NCBI GenBank assembly: GCA_016721435.1
Contig: JADKIC010000001.1
Coordinates: 1-64,000, forward strand
Reading direction: 5' to 3'
From: Bacteroidota bacterium
GTDB taxonomy: Bacteria; Bacteroidota; Bacteroidia; AKYH767-A; OLB10
DNA: 64,000 nucleotides
Shown here: piece after piece, positions 39,421 to 48,826 of the stretch
How the letters are laid out: each line of letters starts with the position of its first letter
Position numbering within the stretch: the stretch's first letter is position 1
Made by a program: the position numbers and the translations under genes
The notes under the pieces: model-generated
The model's input: only the letters and a program-made list of their open reading frames with translations
Databases searched by the model: none
Told to the model about the DNA's origin: nothing

Positions 39421-40716
39421 TATGAACAAGAAATTAATATTCTATTTACTCCTACTCGCCAACGTTAGTCTCTTCGCACAGCGACCTGTTCCGGCGGATA
39501 GCAGCAACAAACGCATCCTTCTCATGGGGGCTACTGCTCATATTGGTGACGGGCAAGTCATTGAGATGAGTGCGATAGGCATCGATAAAGGCAAGTTAAG
39601 TTTTGTAATGGATGGGAAAGGATTCAAACCGGACCCCCGCTCTTTCGATACCATCATCTATGTGAACGGGAAACATGTTTATCCCGGCTTCATTGCCATG
39701 AATACCCATCTCGGATTAAGTGATCTGGAATTGGTACGTGCGACCAACGATTTCAGGGAGAGCGGAAGTATTAATCCAAGTGCCCGTGCGCTCATCGCTT
39801 ATAACACGGATTCAAGAGTGATTCCTACAGTGCGCGACAATGGAGTTCTCATGGCGCAAGTGGCTCCGCAGGGAGGATTATTGTCAGGGAGTTCCTCGGT
39901 GGTGCAATTGGATGCCTGGAACTGGGAAGATGCTGTCATTAAAGCCGACGATGGGATTTGGGTGAACTGGCCTTCCATGCGGATTTTTAAGGCACCCTGG
40001 GCCGATCCGGAGGAGGAACAAAGGGAACGAAATGAAAAAGCTTTGCAGTCGCTCTATACATTGTTCAACGACGCCTCCGCCTATGCGAAATCAGTACCGG
40101 CAGTGAAGAACAGGCATTTGGAAGCGATGAAGGGATTGTTCGACAAGAGCATGAGGTTATATGTTCGCTGTGAATTTGCGCGGGAAATTTTGGAGGCGGT
40201 AAACTTTGCATTGAAGTACAATCTTCGGATAGCCATTGCCGGTGGTGCAGATAGCTGGAGAGTTGCTGATGTATTGAAGCAACATAAAGTGCCGGTAATC
40301 ATCACCCGAACGCATGCCTTGCCACAGCGGGAGGATGAGGATGTGGATCTTCCTATAAGCTGCCATATCTCCTGAAACAAGCCGGGGTAGATTTTGCCAT
40401 TGCTGATGAAGGATTCTGGCAACAACGGAATTTGGGATTTCAGGCAGGTACCGCCGCAGGACATGGATTAACTAAAGAAGAAGCGTTGATGGCTGTTACC
40501 AGTGCTCCGGCTCGTATTTTGGGAATTGATAAACAATGCGGGACGCTGGAAGATAATAAGGATGCTACATTATTTATCTCCGGTGGAGATGCTCTTGACA
40601 TGACCGGCAATAAACTTGAGATGGCTTTTATTCAGGGCAGAAGGATTGATCTGGATAATTATCAAAAGGAATTGTATCGAAGATATCTGATGAAATACAA
40701 GCTGGGTAGTGAATGA
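39413..40716 (+). CDS. Second amidohydrolase-like secreted protein (one frameshift)
   Basis: About 434 residues. ATG 39413 overlaps the previous stop; ATG 39422 is an alternative. The signal peptide is KKLIFYLLLLANVSLFAQ. The body (HVYPGFIAMNTHLGLSDLE, NPSARALIAYNTDSRVIPTV, VAPQGGLLSGSSSVVQLD) and C-terminal block (TAAGHGLTKEEALMAVTSAP, KDATLFISGG) fit the amidohydrolase fold. The first metal motif is NTHL rather than HxH. A frame break at about 40365 (CTTCCTATAAGC) is corrected to LPYKLPYLLKQAGVDFAIAD. It may be a partner or inactive paralogue of the upstream enzyme. Confidence 0.83.
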
Positions 40717-40758
40717 TACAGCTATACCGCAACCACAGGTCTTTTGCGTCGGATACGA

Positions 40759-40900
40759 GAGCCCTGTAGGGGCGACATCTCTGTAACAGCAGACGCTCCC
40801 TCTCCTAAAAGCCGCCGGCACCCGACCTTAGGTCGGGTGCCGGCGATATAGTGGGGTAAGATGATCCCGAGGTTACAGAGATGTCGCCCCTACAGGGCTC
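40759..40900. mobile_element. REPIN-like element with 29-bp perfect inverted repeats
   Basis: The left arm 40759-40787 and right arm 40872-40900 are exact reverse complements. Each contains GCCCTGTAGGGGCGACAT, the same hairpin-plus-GCGACAT core as the arrays around the transposase at 11-13 kb. The interior holds a 15-bp perfect stem (40813-40827/40831-40845) with a TTA loop. The arrangement of two inverted REPs around a short spacer is that of a non-autonomous REPIN/BIME element. Confidence 0.8.
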
Positions 40901-40946
40901 GGGAGAGGAAGAATGGGCAAAATCTCCATTTGAAAATCCCTTTTTT

Positions 40947-41251
40947 TTACGATTGTGGTTTTAAATAATCCTGTAAGGCCTTCACGTATTTTTCAAAGGC
41001 TTTACGACCATTGTCGGTGATGTTGCATTTGGTAAGCGGATAATTATCGCGAAAAGATTTTTTACTTCAATGTATCCTGCCTCTGTCAGCTTATTGATCT
41101 GCACACTCAGGTTACCGGCAGTAGCGCCTGTCTTCTCCCGAATATAAGTGAATTCCGCCTCCTTCACATGCATCAGCAGTGACACCACCGACAAGCGTAG
41201 TTGCTGATGCAGGAGAGGATCCAGTTCACTAAACATTGCTTTATTGCTCAT
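40947..41251 (-). CDS. Winged-helix transcriptional regulator (one frameshift)
   Basis: About 101 residues. LDPLLHQQLRLSVVSLLMH, AEFTYIREKTGATAGNLSVQ and INKLTEAGYIEVKK form a MarR/ArsR-like winged helix that resembles the single-domain regulators of the HTH_27 type. One base in the A6 run at about 41058 breaks the frame; correction gives SFRDNYPLTKCNITDNGRKA and the stop at 40947. It overlaps the membrane protein gene by 4 bases (ATGA). It probably autoregulates this operon. Confidence 0.83.
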
Positions 41252-41853
41252 GCCAATACAGCCGTACTGTTTTGAATCGCTTTGTTGTAACGACTACGAA
41301 GAATATAACCCGGGATAATATAGCCGAGCAACACAGCCAACGCAAGCAGCAGAAGTTGGGTCTCGAATCCGACAAAGAACGCTACAATGGTCAATGCCCA
41401 GTTAATGATACCACCCACCTGCAGCGGACGGAAGTTGATGACACCACCACTGATAAATAACCAAAACCCGTAGACCATCATCACCATCGGATAGGTGTAC
41501 AATTGCAACTTCGACATAAATCCAAGTACAATGAAGAGAGAAACCAGGAAAGCAATTAACACATATTTCATGAAATCATCAATTTGTGTTTTTACTTTTT
41601 GTTGTTTCTCCTCCCGCATTCCTTTGAAGATGCTGATCACACCACCCAGGGGCATCAGCATCCAGGCAAGGTAGGGCTGGTCAAAGCCAGTTTGCATTAA
41701 TATATAGTGGATAGCACTGGCGAAGAATACCAGCCATCCCCAGAGCAAGAACCATGAACCATTGTCGCGCAGATCCTGTTTGGTGGATTCAATCATTGAA
41801 CGGATGATGGCGAGACTCTCTTCGCTCGTCATGGTTGATTTTTCGTTTTTCAT
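41248..41853 (-). CDS. Polytopic membrane protein cotranscribed with the regulator
   Basis: 201 residues. A short soluble N-terminus (TSEESLAIIRSMIESTKQDL) precedes about five membrane helices (SWFLLWGWLVFFASAIHYIL, YVLIAFLVSLFIVLGFM, YPMVMMVYGFWLFISGG, WALTIVAFFVGFE, LLLALAVLLGYIIPGYIL). Function unknown. Pairs of such a protein with a downstream winged-helix regulator recur in Bacteroidota. The upstream region holds an unusual 10-bp phased repeat. Confidence 0.75.
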   Translation of the reverse strand: MKNEKSTMTSEESLAIIRSMIESTKQDLRDNGSWFLLWGWLVFFASAIHYILMQTGFDQPYLAWMLMPLGGVISIFKGMREEKQQKVKTQIDDFMKYVLIAFLVSLFIVLGFMSKLQLYTYPMVMMVYGFWLFISGGVINFRPLQVGGIINWALTIVAFFVGFETQLLLLALAVLLGYIIPGYILRSRYNKAIQNSTAVLA

Positions 41854-41870
41854 GGGTACAGTTGTTTATA

Positions 41871-41940
41871 CATTGATATACATTGATATACGTGAGATAA
41901 ATTGAGGTACTTTGATGTAGGTTGAGATATTTTGATGTGA
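41871..41940. repeat. Seven degenerate 10-bp repeats upstream of the regulator operon
   Basis: Consecutive 10-mers are CATTGATATA, CATTGATATA, CGTGAGATAA, ATTGAGGTAC, TTTGATGTAG, GTTGAGATAT and TTTGATGTGA, with consensus NTTGAKRTAN. The spacing equals about one helical turn. It ends 18 bases from the membrane protein start at 41853. Less regular copies continue to about 41990. It could be an operator array or a decayed microsatellite. Confidence 0.65.
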
Positions 41941-42016
41941 GCGAGCGTTGAGGTACGGTAGGACGATGTACTTTGGAAGATTGAGGTAAGTGGATAGAGG
42001 TGGAAATGCTGACCGA

Positions 42017-42686
42017 CTATTTGCTTTTTTCGAGATCAGCTAAGAGTTGTTTGGCTCTGTCCAGACCCCAGGAAGGCCAGGCGGGATCATCGTGTTTATC
42101 GTTTGCGTATTTTGCAATGGCAGTTGTGAGATATTCTTTTGCTTTCTTTTTACCGCCGCCTGCTTCTTCGGGCATATAGGTGAATGATTCGCCGAGGACT
42201 AACCATACGCGAGGTTTTCTGCATTTAACTTCTTCGCTTTTCATAATCATTCATCACTGCGAAACCGAGTTTTTCTCCGAGTGCGGGATTCACCCTGATT
42301 CGCATTCCATTAATCATCGCTTGTAACAATACGATCTCTGATTCATCTTTCTGCAGGGAGTCGGCACGTTTAATAAAGGAAGCTGCTTTGTCCAGCATTT
42401 TATTTGCCGAAGCTGTATCCTTTTTATTCACACCAATTACCGCATTGTAAAAGGCAGCATGGTATTGTGAAATCCAATCGTTGACTGTTGCATTTGCCAC
42501 CATTTCGATGCCTCTCAGAATAACTTCTTTCGAATCGCCTTGACTAGAATCAATCTCCGCCATATACTTCAGTAAGAAGCGACGGGTCTTTTCTTTAGGT
42601 TGAGTGTTGGCCGGCTGAGCGTTAACCTGGCTTGCGCAGAGAAGCAGCAACCAGGAGAAGAGTAGAGATAGAAGTAGTTTTTTCAT
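42017..42686 (-). CDS. Secreted protein of unknown function (one frameshift)
   Basis: About 223 residues. Signal peptide MKKLLLSLLFSWLLLLCASQVNAQ, then a helical domain (YHAAFYNAVIGVNKKDTASA, MLDKAASFIKRADSLQKDES, NPALGEKLGFAVMNDYEKAK) ending DDPAWPSWGLDRAKQLLADL. The pattern resembles TPR-like proteins. One base is missing near 42240; correction reads DYEKAKKLNAENPRVWLVLG. A -7 box TACATTTG is at 42713-42706. I do not recognise a family. Confidence 0.72.
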
Positions 42687-42705
42687 GTTTTTTAGAAGTA
42701 TGAGG

Positions 42706-42713
42706 CAAATGTA
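42706..42713 (-). promoter_or_regulatory. -7 box of the secreted-protein gene
   Basis: TACATTTG on the minus strand is an exact TAnnTTTG match 19 bases before the start at 42686. Confidence 0.5.
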
Positions 42714-42897
42714 AAGTAGTTTATAGTATAAACCTATTTATAATTAATTATTCCATTTAAAGTGTTGATTATTAATATTTAAATTTTGATCCGGAACCAG
42801 AGTCCGTTGAGGATTTGGGAAAATTGTACTTTAATCAAATGAATTTTGTGAAAAGGTCTTGCTAGTTTGATGGCGGCATCATGTTCCTTAAAGTAAG

Positions 42898-43015
42898 GAC
42901 AGTTCGCGACCTGTCGTTACATGTAGCATCTCGCTCCCCTTATCTCATTACAGGGCCTGGCTTGAGGTCAATGACAGGTCGGGACCTGTCATTACATGGG
43001 GGGCCTGTCTTTACA
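42898..43015. repeat. REP cluster with ACAGGTCGCGACCTGT-type palindromes
   Basis: GACAGTTCGCGACCTGTC (42898-42915) and GACAGGTCGGGACCTGTC (42973-42990) are near-palindromes, each followed by a TTACATG tail. Partial copies CATTACAGGGCCTGG and GGCCTGTCTTTACAG accompany them. The cluster stops at the kynA stop codon and is a different REP family from those at 11-13 and 40.8 kb. Confidence 0.75.
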
Positions 43016-43017
43016 GA

Positions 43018-43971
43018 TCATCTCCCTCTCACCTCATCTACCCAACCTTTTCCCCAGTTGTCCATTTCTTCGGAGCTCCAGAGTTCGGGATAGAAAATTC
43101 TTTTTTGGAAACGGGGAGGGAGGTATTTTTGCCAGTTGGTGCCGCCGGTTGCAGCGATGTCGGCAGGGTTGGCTTGTAGATATTTTGCTGCAGACCTGAA
43201 ATGCACCAGCGGCCAGTTGATGTTTACATTGACATCCAGTTGTCGCATTGCAATTCGTAAATCATCACGTTCCTGATCTTCGGGAGATAAAGATTTATAA
43301 ATTGACCACATATTACACGATTGTAATCGCTCTGCCGTTTCAATCAACTGCCGGGAATATTTTTCTTCGAATTGTCGCAGCGTAAGTGTTTTCTTGCCTG
43401 TGGATAATTCGGTGGCTCCGGCTTTCCAGTAAATATGTTCGAACATTTCTTCCAGGGTAGCTTTCTTGTTTTCAAAAGAAGCGCGGACATCTTTATCCAC
43501 TAACCGAATGAAATCGGTAGCATAAATTTCTATCGTTCTGTACTGCGCACTTTGAAAACCACTGGCGGGCAATAAGCTCATTCTGAACTTTTGAAATTGC
43601 TCGCGCTCCATACCATCACCCATGATATCGAAAGAACTGGTGAGTACCGAGAAGTACCGGTTCACCCGTTGGAGTCGTGCGGCCATAAAGGTGGCATCAG
43701 GTCCTCTATCTACAATTTGCTGCAGTTCGTGTAAGGCTAACTTGAAGTACAACTCCGTCACCTGATGATACATGATAAAGACCGACTCATCCGGAAACTT
43801 TGTGCGGGGTTGCTGGAGGCTCAGTAAGGTATCAAGATGGATATAGTCCCAGTAAGTGCAGACATCGGCGTACAGTAAGCCATCAAGGTAGGAGAGAAGG
43901 TCCTGGCCCATGGCAGTGTATTTCTCTTCAAGCAGCTTGATGCGGTCAATGATAGGTTGTGGAAGACTCAT
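43018..43971 (-). CDS. kynA: Tryptophan 2,3-dioxygenase
   Basis: Haem enzyme opening the indole ring of L-tryptophan to N-formylkynurenine, the first step of the kynurenine pathway. 317 residues and intact. Signatures are DVCTYWDYIHLDTLLSLQQP, DESVFIMYHQVTELYFKLAL (with the distal His), SGFQSAQYRTIEIYA, NWPLVHFRSAAKYL and AATGGTNWQKYLPPRFQKR followed by YPELW. No other kynurenine genes lie beside it, but a tryptophan-type ABC importer and a RidA gene are at 31-34 kb. TAATTTCG four bases before its start is a one-mismatch -7 box. Confidence 0.95.
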   Translation of the reverse strand: MSLPQPIIDRIKLLEEKYTAMGQDLLSYLDGLLYADVCTYWDYIHLDTLLSLQQPRTKFPDESVFIMYHQVTELYFKLALHELQQIVDRGPDATFMAARLQRVNRYFSVLTSSFDIMGDGMEREQFQKFRMSLLPASGFQSAQYRTIEIYATDFIRLVDKDVRASFENKKATLEEMFEHIYWKAGATELSTGKKTLTLRQFEEKYSRQLIETAERLQSCNMWSIYKSLSPEDQERDDLRIAMRQLDVNVNINWPLVHFRSAAKYLQANPADIAATGGTNWQKYLPPRFQKRIFYPELWSSEEMDNWGKGWVDEVRGR

Positions 43972-44028
43972 GTGGCGAAATTAAAAAAATAAGGAGATTG
44001 ATGTCCGTTGATTTTTATCATGGGGCTA

Positions 44029-44063
<35 letters not shown>

Positions 44064-44251
44064 CTGGAAATCCTGAATAGAAAAAGCGAAAACTTTAAAA
44101 GGCGGAAATGCAAGTTGTGCATCACTGTGAAATTCTGTGAAAACTTCGGACTATTCCTTTTTTTTCAGTAACTGAAATCGTGAATGAGGATGCAGCTAAA
44201 TAAGAAAAAGATAGAATGTAACGTAAAATGCAGGAAACGTTGACGTATAAG

Positions 44252-46248
44252 TTATTTTCTGAAAAGGGTATTCTGTAGCATTTTCCCATCTGCAACAATC
44301 TCTAAAATATAGAACCCGGGAGCCAGAAAACGGAGGTCGAGTTCCTGGATTGAATTCCGTAGCTTCATTTGGCTGAGCAGACATCCGCCTGCATCCATAA
44401 TTCTAAGCAGGTAGTCTTCGTGAAGGTTGTTGGGATCTAATTCTATAAAAACAATATCAGAGGCAGGGTTTGGATAGATGAGAAAGGAAGTCTTTTTGTT
44501 ATTGTCGTAATTGACCGCCACAATATTCGTATAACTAAATCTTCCATCGGTGTCCGTTTGTTTTAAGCGGTAATACTGTATACCGCTGACCGGCTGTTGA
44601 TCTGAAAATTGATATTCACGGAGTGTAGAAGTGTTTCCGCCGCCCTGCACTATCCCGATCTCATACCATTCACTTGGATGTATAGCTTTTTCTAAAGTAA
44701 AGAATTCATTGTTTATTTCCTGAAGGGTGGACCAGTTCAATTCAATATTTCCTGCTGCCGGTTTCGCAGTAAAGTGAAGCAATTCAATGGGCAGTGGAGG
44801 AGATGTTGTAAGTTTAGTGACAAAGCTATTTTGAATTCCAACGGAAGTTAAATTAAAGATACCGGCGCCCGGGTCGAAGTCAGTGGTGCCATTAAATGTA
44901 CCCGCTAAATACATATTTTGAAATTGATCAATATAAATCCCATTTGGATTATCGTCCAAAGTTCCTCCAAAATAAAGCGCTGAATTAAAGCCTCCGGTAT
45001 TGTCGAGTTTAATCAGGTAAACATCGGCTATACCTGATGATGTTGCAGTGAAAACGCCTGCACCCGGATTAAGATCTACGGTGCCGATGAAACTACCTGC
45101 GCAAAAAATTTCATTGCTTGCATTAATACTTATCGATGCTCCAAAATTGGAATTAGTTCCACCAATGTTTCCCGCCCAAACAAAATTGCCGGAGACATCC
45201 AGTTTTGAAATAAAGGTATTTCCTGTGCCCACTGCAGAGATATTGTATGTGCCCGCGCCCGGATCAAAATCAGCTGTTCCGCTGAAAAATCCTGTCGAGA
45301 ATACATTTCCCCAGGTATCAATTGCTAAACTTGCACCCAAATCGAAGCCGGTACCACCCAATTGTTTTGCCCATAAAAAATTTCCATTGGCATCCAGTTT
45401 GGCAAGAAATATATCCGTTGTTACTGCTACGGAAACAATATTAAACACCGAAGGAGATGGGTCAAAATCAGCTGTACCGCCAAAATAACCGGTAAATACT
45501 ACATTTCCTGAATTATCTGTTTCTATAGCATTTGCCCATTCACTCAAAGTGCCACCCATACTTTTTGCCCAAATGAAATTTCCGGAAGGATCAGTTTTAG
45601 TGATATAAACATCACTTCCACCTACAGCCGTCATAGAAAAAATCCCTGCACCCGGATCAAAATCCATGGTGCCGCCATATTGCCCAATGGTATAGATAGC
45701 TCCTGAAGCGTCGAGACTGAGCGAAGTGCCATAATCAGACATACTTCCCCCAATGCTATTTGCCCAGATTAAATTTCCTGAGGAATTTAATTTTATTACA
45801 AAAACATCTTGACCTCCTGTTGCAGTTTTATTGTAAACTGACACGCCCGGATCAAAATCAACGGTAAACTGATAATAACCGGTAGCTATGATATTCCCGG
45901 TACCATCGACCTCTATGTCGTAGCCATCATCAATGCCCAAACTGCCGAATTGTACAGCCCATAAAAAATTGCCACCAGGAGAATATTTGGTTATAAAAAC
46001 ATCAGAACCTCCATTGGATGCCAGATTATAAACGGCCGCCGAGGGTCCACGTCCACTGTCCCGTTGAAACGTCCTATTAAATATACATTTCCCGCTACAT
46101 CACTGATGGTAGTCTTGCTAATGGATACTCCAGTCACCTGCTTCGCCCAATTAAAATACAAGGGCTGAGCCCTTGTATGCATAAAAAGGAATAGAAACAG
46201 AAATATTGCTAGTCCGCTATTTTTGATATAAAAAATTATAAATTTCAT
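44252..46248 (-). CDS. SBBP-type beta-propeller repeat protein with T9SS sorting domain (one frameshift)
   Basis: About 665 residues. Signal peptide (NSGLAIFLFLFLFMHTRAQ), then about nine repeats of roughly 50 residues with the pattern DVFVIKLNSSGNLIWANSIG ... DPGAGIF, as in SBBP propeller proteins. A linker (ELLHFTAKPAAGNIELNWST) leads to a sorting domain (LIYPNPASDIVFIEL ... APGFYILEIVADGKML). A one-base break near 46030 (GACCCTCGG) is corrected to DPSAAVYNLASNGGSDVFIT. Probably a surface or released adhesin-like protein. Confidence 0.83.
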
Positions 46249-46547
46249 ATTTCTACCTTACACTTTTCCTCTGATGATTTATCCAATCCTTTCCCGAACT
46301 ATGGAATACATTAATTTCAAATCCGTCTCATGTTAACCATAAGATACTGAAATTAAAATGTTTGCATGTTTCAATAAATGAATTTTATTTCATCCTAAGT
46401 TAACCCGTCTCTCCGGAAGATGCAATAACACATATGTAGTATGTAAAGCCAGACCAACAATAAATTTCCCTCATCTTTCAGAGTTAAAAATCCTCAAATA
46501 CATAGTAAAAAATTTTTAAAAAAGCGCTTTCCTTTCATCTGCTAACC
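46249..46547. other. Gene-free AT-rich stretch
   Basis: About 300 bases with no convincing open frame. It probably contains the promoter of the SBBP gene, but no clear TAnnTTTG box was found on the minus strand. Confidence 0.35.
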
Positions 46548-46576
46548 AAAAAAAAAGCCCCACGTTTCCGCAAGGC
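46548..46576 (-). terminator. Rho-independent terminator with GAAA tetraloop
   Basis: On the minus strand GCCTTGCG-GAAA-CGTGGGGC pairs throughout (with G-U pairs) and is followed by nine T. It serves the YugP-type protease gene 80 bases upstream. Confidence 0.85.
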
Positions 46577-46655
46577 ATTTATAAGTTATCGACTGAAATA
46601 TTATACTTCCTGAAAAAAAGCAAGCAGCGAGAAGCAAGCAGCCAGGAGCAAAACG

Positions 46656-47336
46656 CTAGTCTCGTCTTCCCATATAGATCATCACATAATACATCAAGGT
46701 CGCCAATGCAGCCAAAGCAGCCACCACATAGGTCATTGCCGCCCACCAGAGCGCATCTTTTGATTGGGTATGTTCCTGCGGAGTGGTAATGTTGGCACTT
46801 TCTAACCACACTAAAGCCCGCTTACTGGCATCAAACTCTACAGGGAGTGTAATAAAACTAAAGGCAGTAGTAACGGCAAAAAGTGTGATTCCTACGAGTA
46901 ATAGGCTGGGGAAGGTATTCACCATAAATATTCCGGCTAACAATACCCAATGCACCCATTGTGATGCGAAACTAACGACCGGCACTAACGCAGAACGGAG
47001 TTGAAGCATACTGTAGGCGCGTGCATGTTGTACGGCGTGTCCGCATTCATGTGCAGAAACCGCCGCCGCCGCCGCATTGCGTCCGTAAAATACATCGTGA
47101 CTCAGATTTACAGTTTTGTCGAGAGGATTATAATGGTCGGTGAGTCGACCCTCTACCGAAATTACTTTTACATCGTGAATATTGTTATCGCGAAGCATGC
47201 GTTCTGCAATCTGCTGTCCGCTCATTCCTGAACTGATTGGTGTCAATGAATACTCCTTAAATTTGCGCTTCAATTGCATACTTACTAACCAACCGATCAG
47301 CATAAATACTATCGAAATCAAATAAATTCCCATCAT
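46656..47336 (-). CDS. YugP-type membrane zinc metallopeptidase
   Basis: 226 residues. An N-terminal helix (MGIYLISIVFMLIGWLVS) is followed by SSGMSGQQIAERMLRDNN and EGRLTDHYNPLDKTVNLSHD, the zinc motif AHECGHAVQHA near residue 100, then two or three more helices. This is the neutral zinc metallopeptidase family (YugP); physiological substrates are not well defined. The gene is intact. Confidence 0.9.
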   Translation of the reverse strand: MMGIYLISIVFMLIGWLVSMQLKRKFKEYSLTPISSGMSGQQIAERMLRDNNIHDVKVISVEGRLTDHYNPLDKTVNLSHDVFYGRNAAAAAVSAHECGHAVQHARAYSMLQLRSALVPVVSFASQWVHWVLLAGIFMVNTFPSLLLVGITLFAVTTAFSFITLPVEFDASKRALVWLESANITTPQEHTQSKDALWWAAMTYVVAALAALATLMYYVMIYMGRRD

Positions 47337-47456
47337 GGCTATTTTCCTTTTTTTGTTTTTCTTGTTAGGGTACTAACGGTTATCCCGTATGAATGTTTTA
47401 CAGCGACACCCGCTATCAAAGAGGATGCCGCAGCAAAGGTACTGTCATTCCGTCAT

Positions 47457-48554
47457 TTATTCCCATCGAAAAAATTTCACCGCCAAAGCATAGATGATGA
47501 TGCCCCAAAGCGTGATGATGCCCAGCGGTAAAAGTAAGCGTTCGAGGCCGGCGCCTTCATAGGCTACCATGCGCATGGCATCATTTAAGTAGGTGAGTGG
47601 CAATATTTTACATAATGGCTGTAACCAGGCCGGAAAATTCTCGATTTCGAAAAAAGTGCCGGATAGTAGAAATTGTGGTAGGGTAACGATGTTCGCCAGT
47701 GGAGGAATGGTGCTCTCACTTTTTGCAATTCCGGATACTACAAAGCCAAATCCCATAAAAACGATAAGGCCCAGGGCTGACAAAAGTAACATGGTAGCGA
47801 AGGTGGCAAAACCGTGAATGAGGGTAAAACCGAACGCGAAATGTCCGATGAGAATGAGGAAGGCTGCTCCCAGCAATGCAAAAACCAGACGACTGATCGC
47901 TTCACCGAGTACGATATACGGCTTACGAATAGGAGTTGCGAAAAATCTTTTGATCACCAGGGTCTGTCTCAGATTGAAAAAGACGAATGCTGTTCCGAAG
48001 ACTCCTGAGCTCAGCAACGAAAATCCCAATTGTCCGGGCAGAATAAAATCAATCGTTTTATACTCGCGCACATTTACTTCTTTCGTTTTTAATTCCACCA
48101 TTTTATTTTCGGCCTGTGCAGCATTCAGGTTGGCCTTATCAGCGAGATGTTCAAGCATGGAACGGATAATCACCCCCTTTTCCCGTGCAGCTCTGCTGGT
48201 GGTGACTTCGAGTGAATAAGAAACAGTATTATCGGTAAGTGTTTTTTGAATATTGACAATAGCATCAATATCTCCCTTTTGTAGTTTAACCGGAAGTTCT
48301 TCCTCGGCAATACCCGGAATAAGATGTAAGCCCTGCAACGAGACAATACTATCAAAGACCGGATTCCTGGTATCACTCCTTCCATCCAGCGCTACATCTA
48401 AACTCAATCCGCCACCATTGATGAATCCAAAAACAAGAATAAATATCAAAGGAAAAAGCAACGTAAACACCACCGCAGACGGGCTCCTCAGTATCGACCT
48501 GAAACTCGCCCGCGCAATAGCCAGCATCGCTTTTATTTGCGAATAATTCTTCAC
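47457..48554 (-). CDS. ABC-2 type exporter permease
   Basis: 365 residues. One N-terminal helix (PSAVVFTLLFPLIFILVFGF), an extracytoplasmic domain (about 55-175), then five helices (FGTAFVFFNLRQTLVIKRFF, LLLSALGLIVFMGFGFVVSG, LPLGIITLWGIIIYALAVKF). The topology is that of ABC2_membrane_3/YhgE-like exporters, and KRFFATPIRKPYIVLGE is a typical cytoplasmic loop. It pairs with the ATPase encoded upstream. Substrate unknown. Confidence 0.88.
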   Translation of the reverse strand: MKNYSQIKAMLAIARASFRSILRSPSAVVFTLLFPLIFILVFGFINGGGLSLDVALDGRSDTRNPVFDSIVSLQGLHLIPGIAEEELPVKLQKGDIDAIVNIQKTLTDNTVSYSLEVTTSRAAREKGVIIRSMLEHLADKANLNAAQAENKMVELKTKEVNVREYKTIDFILPGQLGFSLLSSGVFGTAFVFFNLRQTLVIKRFFATPIRKPYIVLGEAISRLVFALLGAAFLILIGHFAFGFTLIHGFATFATMLLLSALGLIVFMGFGFVVSGIAKSESTIPPLANIVTLPQFLLSGTFFEIENFPAWLQPLCKILPLTYLNDAMRMVAYEGAGLERLLLPLGIITLWGIIIYALAVKFFRWE

Positions 48555-48826
48555 GAAGTAATTTTATACATTAAATTCAACATACTTAAGGCTTTTTTTT
48601 ACTGAATTTTTCCTTTTTAATTACATTTAAATATCTGGCATAAAAAATCATTACAATTTTCCATCCTTCATCATTGATCACCTTTATTCATCCTTTTTTA
48701 CATCCATTCACAAATCAAATCTTTAAACACTCCCATTCAACTAATCATTCATCAAATCATTCCACACAGTCATGCCTCAAACATTTATCATTCATCATTC
48801 ATCCGCATCCTGCCATTTTCAAATTT
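48555..48826. repeat. Low-complexity ATTCATC-rich gap between the ABC genes
   Basis: From about 48640 to 48810 the plus strand is strongly G-poor with at least four ATTCATC motifs among related CATCATT/CATTCA words. No open frame is credible. The gap separates the ATPase from its permease by 270 bases, unusual for such a pair. Confidence 0.5.
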
